From: Patiria pectinifera
Lineage: Eukaryota; Echinodermata; Asteroidea; Valvatida; Asterinidae
Direction of reading: 5' to 3'
Assembly (NCBI GenBank): GCA_029964075.1
Contig: CM057129.1
Span: 22,807,430-22,871,429, forward strand
DNA: 64,000 bases
Part shown: positions 55,573 through 64,000 of the stretch, piece by piece
Position numbering within the stretch: position 1 is the stretch's first letter
Layout: each line of letters starts with the position of its first letter
Position numbers and translations under genes: made by a program
The notes under the pieces: generated by a model
Told to the model about the DNA's origin: nothing
Seen by the model: only the letters and a program-made list of their open reading frames with translations
The model's database searches: none

Positions 55573-55812
55573 ATTTCTTTGTTCAACTCTTCAATTGATT
55601 AATTCAGCTAACACTACATTAACCATGTCATGTTGCACATTAAATTAAGGCCTAAGCTAGAGTTGTACTGATGATGTACAAAATTTGCTTTCACTTCAAG
55701 TATTTTACTATGATGGAATTTCCCATATGTACATGTACACTGTACATGTATGTGCACAACATGCCACTGTTCACATACATGAACTTTCATGACTACTGCC
55801 CATGTAAACATA

Positions 55813-56764
55813 AGGCCTTTTCACACTATCTCCGTTTCGAACCGTGTTGAAACCTACCCGGATCCAACCCGGTTCAGCCCGAGTATTTTTCGACACGGAT
55901 CGGAGAGACGTGACGTTCACACTGTCCTTTACGGGAACGGGCGCTACGTGAACCGTAACGCTCAATCCGTGAATTCACACTACAACTTCTCGACACGGAT
56001 CGCATTCGGCACAGGGCGCTGCGATGATTTTCTCAATCCCATAATGCATTGCGACGCACGCGGCTGCTGTGCGCACGAGGCTTACGGACAGGCCGGTGTG
56101 CAGCGTGAATTTACTACTCTGTGAAATACGGACTCATTGGTAGTATTGCGCATGCCTATTAGGAGAAGGACCTGTCACGTGAAAGGGTTTGACCAATAAT
56201 AAGAGAGTAAACGAATCCGATTTGGGAGTCCGATTTTTGTACGACACTGCAGCGCAGCTGTGTGCAATATTTCCAAAATGGCTCCGGTCATTTCGTTAGA
56301 CGATTCGTTCTATTTAACATTAGAAATGTACATTTTTGGGGTACATTTTGCGGACCTAATACAAGCCCAGACTCGGTAAAGGATGCTCCATACACCGATA
56401 CATTATTGGATAATAATTAGGGAGCGATTGTTTCGGGATCGGTGTTTGTGACGGCGATAGTGGTGGAAGGAAATATTATGCACGGCGTGTCAGATTTTCG
56501 GTAAATGTCGGCCTCAACTCAACACGGATCGGCCCGGGGCGGTTCACACTATCATTTTCGACACGGTTCACGCCGAAAAATGCAATTTCGATCCGGGTTG
56601 AGATTTTCAACCCTGGTCCCTCCCAGGGTTGATTTCGATCCGGCTAGAGCACGCTACCCGGGTCGGAACCGGGTTGAAATTTTAGAAGTGGGAAAAGGGT
56701 TAAAAAAAATCTCGGGGTTGGAACCGGTTCCAACCCGGAGATTTTGGACAGTGTGAAAAGGCCT
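55813..56764. mobile_element. PIF/Harbinger-like MITE
   Basis: Inverted ends AGGCCTTTTCACACT and agtgtgaaaaggcct; 3-base duplication ATA on each side (55810-55812, 56765-56767). The interior has many related, partly inverted 'gaaccgggttgaaat' / 'atccaacccggttc' blocks. 3-bp duplications fit PIF/Harbinger, but A/T-only triplets are weak evidence. Confidence 0.72.
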
Positions 56765-59726
56765 ATACATCTGACTCATCAAGGCAAGGCAGGAATCTAC
56801 AGTCCTCAATCCTACACAATCCTAAAATATCCTTCTGTTTCTGCAGATCTATACTAGGGAGGGGAATGGTTACATGTAAAATTCACAGGGAACAAAAAGT
56901 GGGTTTGGAATTTCTCTGTCAACTTCATAATCCCTGGATATAAACACACATATGTACCGGTACATGTACATGACATGTGCAATGTGTCCATGACAACATG
57001 TTTTGTGCATGAGCACTGCAGTCTGCACACATTCATGTATTAATGTCAATCGTGAAACTGCAAGAAAATAATAACTGAGGTCTGGTATTTCAGCACTGAA
57101 TTTTTTACCCTGGCCCAGCCATTTCTACATGATTGATTGGATAGATGAGTGAGGCGACGCGGCCTGATCTCTGTAATACATGTCTCTCATTGAGCATTTG
57201 TATGTGGCCAACGTAATGGCAATGCATTCTTAACACCTCAAGATGTCTATTAATTGGTCATGGATGTGGTTATGACCCCTGTGACAAGATTTGTGATTTA
57301 ACAACAGGGAACAATCCGAGACGGGCAATGGTATAATTTACTTGATCAAACTCGAACAAGTTCTTTGTGTTTTTTCCTTCTTTTTACTCTTGTTTTTCCT
57401 CGTTCCTGTTACATGTACATGTTAAGTAATATGAAGTAATAAGAATTAAGTAATATTGTTATCAAACGTTTGAAATGTAAGTAATATGTTTGTGGGTACA
57501 TGTGTACGTGTACATTCATACTGTTTTTCCCCCGATTGTTTTTTCCATTGTGGAAACTTCCTGAAAAATAACTACATCAAAAAACACTTTATGATCTTAA
57601 ACAATCTAAAAACTAACTGCTTTAAGTTTTATTGCAGTAAGTCTTATCCTACTGATTATTGCAATCTTTGATTCGTACATGATTATACCTGATTTTCTCA
57701 CTTGGAAATAAATATGTCAACGCTTCAATACATGTACCTAACCCCCTCATCCCCATCCCCCGCCCGAAATATGAATAAAGTAACAAATTTAAACCATTAT
57801 ATTTTAAATCCATTAAAAAAATTATATATTATACCCATTTATACAACTGAGTTGGTCACTCACAAAGCACCAACAAATATGTTCGACACTGAAACACATT
57901 GAATTTTAATTCCTTCGGAGTATAATTACTGTCTCAGGATCACACCTATCACGTAATGGAGAATGCCATCCCACGATTTGTTTTTATCATTTGTTTACAC
58001 AACGTCTGCGCTCGTCACTTTGTCTCAATTACGGCGACACCAAACAGCTGGAAGGGGAGACTACGGTACCATAAAATATTAATCACTTAGACATCGTGTT
58101 CTGGCTTGTATGGACAGTCACTGTCAACAGACAACTTGCGGTTTAACACTGTGTATAACGATTATGCTCCAATGATTTCACTACATGCTTGAACTTTCAG
58201 AGCAGAAAAAATATAAAAAATGGAACCTTGCTTCGATGTACATATGAAATGTCATTTCAGTAGAGTCAGAATACATTTTTAGCATACCAATCAGATGTGT
58301 GCATTTTGAGTTTTGACTTAAAGAAAACTCATACAGATCGACAGCAAATACATACATACATGTATATGAACAGAAATAGGCATTTAGGAGACACAGATTA
58401 CATACACGTACATGTACATATACAAGTATATGAATAAAAAATATTCATTATGAGGGATGCACATTAACTTCATTGGTTTGTAATGCTACATTGTATGCAC
58501 ATTGTGTCATGCTTGTTGCATTCCACAATCTTTATTTCTTTTTCAATCGTTTAAATTACAAATTCACAGGTGCTCCATCAGTGATTGAAAACCCCAATAT
58601 CGTAATATTGTTTGTAAAATTATGCAAAATACATGCAGAGCACCTATACTGTGTGCAACACACCTACACCCACTCACTGTGAGTAGTCAGATTTTTACTT
58701 GATGACAAGTTACAATGTAAATTGCATTTGTGTTAAATCATAAATACAGAGCACACAAGTTAAAAATCTAAACATGAAACACTTTTATATTGCATTGAGA
58801 AACAATCGGCCTGAAACATTGTTTACGAACTTTACAAACAATCGGCCTGAAGCATAATTGTTTACAAACTTTATACATGTACCATACGTATGTAAACAAA
58901 GCATACAGTACATGTTCTAAAGGGAGCAAAATACATGCAGTACAGGGAGGGAAGCGACAAGCTCTCATAAGAAAGCTCAAGTCTATTTAGGTGCTCTGGT
59001 ACATTTTTCATCCTTTGAAGGTTGATAAGTGTACATGGAAATGGCCATAAACAAGACCAAAAACAAATTGACCAAAATACTGACCTCTGTGTGCAAATTA
59101 GTTCAGTCGGCTGGAGTAAATTTGTCTAATGACTAATGGTCTTGGCTGGTCGCAAATGCCAAAGTTTAATTAGATTGCCAAGTCAGCCCCTACTGGTGAG
59201 CGCATGTAGTAGGCCTCAAATCAATATCCGGCCTTTTGTTTCTTGAAAATATTTACACTAGTTCTGTGGAAACTACTGTTAATAATTGATGCATGTGGTT
59301 TGACCGAACCATAATGGCAATCAAGAAGGTCATTTATTATGCAACAAAAAAAAAAGAACAAAGAAGTGACCAAGAGGTCAGAATTTAGGAGGAATATGCA
59401 GACTAAAATTAGGAATCTTTGAAAACTAGGAATAATTAAATACTGTTTATTTGTTTGTTTTGCTTCAATGGGGTGTTGATGTTGAGTTTTGTAAGCACTG
59501 CATAGTCAGTGCTAACTGAGAGCTTGTGAGAAACATTTTCTTCTGACCTAAAACCTGATGACCTTTTGACACTTTCTCAATAGATACATGCATAGTTCTG
59601 GTTCTCTATTACAAACCAACCATCTCAAACATTTCCATAATTTACAGCAAGACAGCTATTTGGACGCGTAGTTTAAGGACACTTTCAAATGGTACTTGAA
59701 ATGTATTTTGAAGTTCAATCACTATG

Positions 59727-60823
59727 GAATCATTCCGTGTCAAATCACCCAAAAAAAAAAATTTAAACCCCACCCCCTTCAAACTAGGTTCATATTTAAT
59801 TTATGGGGTAATTTAGGCTGAAAAAGCTGAAATTTTTAGTTTTAGCACCATCAGACAAACGCTTTTCACACTGCCGCCCGCCATTTTTTGGCAATTTTGG
59901 TCAAAATGGGCGTGGCTGCCAATTTTCAAATGACCATATTTCCATAACCTGTGGGCCAAATTTGTTAATCTTGGTTTCTTTTGAAAGGTTACATGTACAT
60001 CATAAGAAATCCAAATTATGATGACCTTTCGACCTTTATTTTGAACTTGAATTTGACCTTATGGATCACCCGAACTTGAGACGAACTTCGATGAAAATTA
60101 TACCCCACCAAGTTTTCTACAAAATATCCAAAAATTGGGGGTATAATATTTTTTGTTTGGTTTCTAGCTCATTTCAAAGTTTGCATACATGTACGTGTTG
60201 CAAAATGTGATATCCATACATGTACACATTTCTGGGACAAAATATGATATCCTTATGCAGTGTACTAGTGGATTCAAATCAGGGATTTGTTTTTTGTCCC
60301 TGAAATGTGTACATGTTTAGGGATATCACATTTTGCAACACGTATGCCAACTTTAACATAAGCTAGAAACTAAAAAAAAATATTATACCCCCAATTTTTG
60401 GATATTTTGTAGAAAACATGGTGGGGTATAATTTTCATTGAAGTTCGTCTCAAGGTCACGTGATCCACAAGGTCATATTCAAGTTCAAAGTAAAGGTCAA
60501 AAGGTCATCATACTTCAAATTACTCTGACATGAAAAGTAATGGTAAATTTGGATTCCTTATGATGTTACCTTTCCAAAGCAACCAAGAACATCAAATTTG
60601 GCCCACACGTTATGGAGATGTGATCATTTGAAAATTGGTGGCCACGCCCATTTTGACCAAAATTGCCAAACAATGGGGGGCGGTAGCTCGAAAACCGTTT
60701 GTCCGATGGCGCTAAAACTTAAAATTTCAGCTTTTTCAGCCTAAATTACTCCACATACTAAATATGGGCACATTTGAAGGGGGTGGGGTTTAACCCATTG
60801 GGTGATTTGACACGGAATGACCC
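59727..60823. mobile_element. ~1.1-kb foldback palindrome of the GGGTCATTCCG family
   Basis: Outer ends tcattccgtgtcaaatcacc and ggtgatttgacacggaatga; arms of about 500 bases are inverted copies ('aatttaggctgaaaaagctg' / 'cagctttttcagcctaaatt', 'caaaaattgggggtataata' / 'tattatacccccaatttttg'). Each arm is related to the MITE at 8541-9018. No reading frame of note. Confidence 0.87.
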
Positions 60824-61769
60824 TATACATGTACATGTATAAAACTTGTCTTTCTTTATAATAACTAACAACGCAAATTTATTCATTCTTTATGCAAAGT
60901 ACATGTACAGTACTTGTGATTGATTCTGTGTAACCCATTTTTACAGCAACAAAGAATGGAGGGCAATGCATCTAGCCAAAGGCTGACCTCCAGGGCCAAT
61001 AGGACTGGCAAAATGTATGCCCCCACTTGGATGGGGACGATTGGGCTCAACTGCCCTCATCACTCATCAAAATACAAACAAGCTGGTGGTTTCTCCATTG
61101 GCTGTGGAATTATGAACCAGTAAGGCAAATACTTTAACCCTAGTCCATAGGAATCGCTGTAAGCCTAGAGAAAAGTGTGTCAAGACATGCTCCAGCTTTT
61201 TTTTCCCAGTGGAAACTGGGCTCAAGGTTTTAACCCTAACACAGTTGAAACCACCAGTAATGAATGGTAGCCTATTTAGGTTGGCAATTGCAGATCTGCA
61301 ACACTGAACACAAGACCTTTTGTTTTCCAGCTGCAGTGGGATTCTGTTGGAGTTAGCATGCTTCACGCTTTGCTGTAACTTGATTCAGCCAGATGATAAG
61401 AGATTACTGTTTCCACTTAAAAGAAAAACTTAACCCTAACTTCTAAAGCTTTTCTGCTTAGAACGTTCCTGAATCCCTCCAAATCCATATGGGTTTTTTT
61501 TTTAAGAGACTTCAAGTCCAATGTAAATTTGAAGTGGCTGGGCTGTGCCTTTAGTTCCTCACTGCTGTAAATAAGCCAATTCAACAGTGTTTTCTCTGGC
61601 AATTCACTTGGGTTTTAATGGCCACCTCTGACCTTTTTTGCTGTAAACAGCATCTCACAAAAGAAAATTGCAATAAAAAGTAATACCAAAGAAGTCATTG
61701 TATTTTGTGCAATGTGTAGTTTTTTTCTGTCATGATGAACTCTTGACAAAAAAAGCTACATTGAATGTT

Positions 61770-63743
61770 GGGCAATTCCACGGTAACGGAAGGACATTTT
61801 CACTCATTAAACAAAATTTCAAATGTGTGTATCACAGACACTGTTCATAGTTACAGCAAACAAATGTCACAATTGTATTGCTATAATGCTACTTTCATTT
61901 TCCACACTTTTGGGGGGCATGAATGCCTCTCGTTTATGAATTATGAATATTAATGAGGTCGGTAACGGAAGGACGGTAAAACGGACAAGGGTTTTCCAAC
62001 TTACTCGCGTTTTGCAAAAACTCTGTGAACTTTATGGGGCAATTATATTTTAAAGGTAGGAAATGGAATCTCTGAAGCTTTATCTATACTATACCGCCTT
62101 TCATTTGACTTTAAGTGTTTCGGTTATATAATTACAACGTTTTAAGCAGATTATAATTTGGTAACGGAAGGACGGTAACGGAAGGACAAAAGGTTTACTC
62201 AATTATAGCATAAACAAAATGTGAATTTACACTAATTATGCAAGTGAAACAAATTGCTTAAATGTGTAACTGAATGTGAAATCAACAATATGCAGACCTG
62301 GCATAAATAATTATACCCAAGAAACTATTGAGATAAAGATAGAAGACTGCTAATTAATGATAACAAAAGAAAAACGAAAACAACCCAAAACACATAATTC
62401 ACGAACACAGGACTACTACAGAAATAGACTTCAAACCCATCACCTCAATCCTTAAAAGTTTAAATACACAATATTTGAACTCTTGAGTATATTGGTTACA
62501 TGTTCACCAACAACTTTTAATAATAATACCGGTAGGTTCAAAGGTTTACCTAAAGGGTGGGGGGGGGGGCGACCAGCTACTACATTTAAGGTCAAAACAT
62601 CTACCGGTAGAAATGATGGCTTCAGTTAGGTGTTGCTTTTAATTGAACTCTAAAATCAATGTTTGAAATCAAATTACAATGATTTAGAGTAGTAACAATT
62701 AATGTATAAACATCCAAACTGAAGTTGTTAACTTTGGTATAATTTGTCAAAGACTGCACCTCACATGTCTTACACATGTAAATTGAATGAAAGTGCCCCA
62801 AAGTACCGGTACTTTCTGCCATCTCATTTTTGACTTAATTTGCTTCTGGAATGGCTTCACAGAATTCGTATCTTTCTCTATTGTCCATGAATGCTGATGG
62901 CAGCAACTTTATGTTTTGATTTTCTGCAACAACTCCATACATGTATAAGTACTGGTACATCGGCGTATATGTACATGCACATTGTACATGTTGTACATGC
63001 CTGTGCCTTCAAATTGTAATAAACACCTTGCCCTGCTTATCCCGCTTTTGTGAAGGTGGGTCACATGAATGTCCTTTCAATGCTCATTATACATGCATGT
63101 ATTTGCAGTGATTTTCATTAATATTCAAACATGAGCGCAAATGTCGTAACACTTGATAAAAATATGATTTTCCTTCCGTTACCGTCCTTCCGTTACCAAT
63201 TTGGTAACGGAAGGACGTGATTTAATTAATTGTAATTAAAAAACGAGAAGTACAGCAGTGTCAGTTATAATGTCATATTGAAGGCCTACCTAAACTTGCT
63301 TTGCACAATACCTTTCAATGCATTCATACTGCAAGTTTTAAAAATAAATTAAAAATATGTATTTTTTCGGTAACGGAAGGACATTTTCGAAGGCTGAAAT
63401 ATTAGAAGTCACTGAAGCGAAACAAATTACGCAAAATGTTAAAAACAAGTTTTAGTCGGTTTTTCAAGACCAATACTTCCTCATGACAGAAACTGATGGC
63501 ATTAGTGCATATTTTTGTGTGTCTATTGGTAGAATACTTTCATATCACTATTAATCACATTTTTAGGATTAAAACAGGATTATTACATAATCCTAGTTTT
63601 TGGTACCGAAATGTATAAAAAATTAAATTCCGACTTCAAATCTTGAAAATATAGACTTTTAGCTTTCATTTGATGCCAAATTTGTTTAAATCACATGTAT
63701 TTGAATTTTTTGGTGTCATGTCCACTTTGGTGTGGAATTGCCC
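61770..63743. mobile_element. 2-kb element with eight GGTAACGGAAGGAC motifs
   Basis: GGGCAATTCCAC (61770-61781) and gtggaattgccc (63732-63743) are perfect inverted ends, bordered by TGTT at 61766-61769 and 63744-63747. Motif GGTAACGGAAGGAC occurs at 61782, 61961, 62160, 62174, 63203 and 63369 (plus) and at about 63171 (one base short) and 63184 (minus). A 5' end fragment of the same family is at 40089-40106. No transposase frame. Confidence 0.7.
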
Positions 63744-64000
63744 TGTTTTAAATGTGAATTCATCAAGCGTTCGTGTGAGCTGTATCTCAATCTTGCAAGC
63801 ATGCAAAATGAGCAATCAAGCGTGCACTTTCAGGTCTACTGTGACCACCTCACACTCCCTTGTATTCTAACTGCACATGTGAAATACAGCTGGTCGTGGG
63901 TCATTTTAAAATAGGATGATCATAAACAACATTCTCGAAAAGAAAAAAAAAAGCTGATAGGTTCTTTGGGGTATTTTCTGCTATTGTTTTTTGTTCAGCA

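Larger units (their letters stand above)
54290..64000. other. Upstream Myo9 intron (start beyond window)
   Basis: No exon encoding the expected switch I or P-loop region was found on the minus strand here, so this is most simply a single intron of at least 9.7 kb. It holds a tRNA-like repeat, three large mobile elements (55813-56764, 59727-60823, 61770-63743) and many 'acatgtacatgta' runs. A missed small exon cannot be excluded. Confidence 0.6.

Noticed and set aside
1-64000. A previously undescribed multi-gene or defence-type system
   Set aside because: Only one gene is supported; all other structure is explained by mobile elements, palindromes and minisatellites.

Overview
This is eukaryotic DNA. 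One large multi-exon gene lies on the minus strand, with GT-AG introns of about 0.3 to 6 kb, and the introns are packed with non-autonomous mobile elements, foldback palindromes and minisatellites. Frequent 'ACATGTACATGTA' runs, tRNA-derived repeats and the protein sequence suggest a marine deuterostome invertebrate, probably an echinoderm such as a sea star. That placement is inference; no species can be named from the window alone.

The gene is class IX unconventional myosin (orthologue of vertebrate MYO9A/MYO9B), a motor fused to a Rho GTPase-activating protein. I assembled 31 coding exons from 54289 down to a stop codon at 3043-3045. All intron phases agree. The 5215 coding bases give one split base and then 1737 codons plus the stop, with no internal stop. 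In order they encode: the rest of the motor head after switch I (54289-28902), with switch [10 protein letters not shown]; a long basic loop-2 insertion made of small exons (37350-31240); four IQ motifs (28241-26803); a charged, Pro/Ser-rich tail (25100-19251); a complete C1 zinc domain (18335-16663); a RhoGAP domain with its arginine finger (16663-11148); and an acidic then very basic C-terminus (4820-3043). The N-terminal Ras-association-like domain, P-loop and switch I must lie beyond 64000; 54290-64000 looks like intron.

The remaining sequence is mostly repeats. They include a hAT-type MITE with a perfect 8-bp target duplication (6301-7133), a TTAA-flanked family (4015-4433, 39614-40033, 21733-22076), a PIF/Harbinger-like element (55813-56764), and a 2-kb element carrying eight copies of GGTAACGGAAGGAC (61770-63743). 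There are several near-perfect palindromes (1323-1484, 48702-49130, 49622-50107, 59727-60823), tRNA-derived repeats, and a dispersed 'caatcacaagtc' family that hosts other insertions. Three minisatellites sit in introns. One of them (47640-48410) has copied the 3' edge and splice donor of coding exon 3.

I found no second protein-coding gene and no evidence for a new multi-gene system. The unusual signals are repeat-structure events that touch the exons of this myosin gene.
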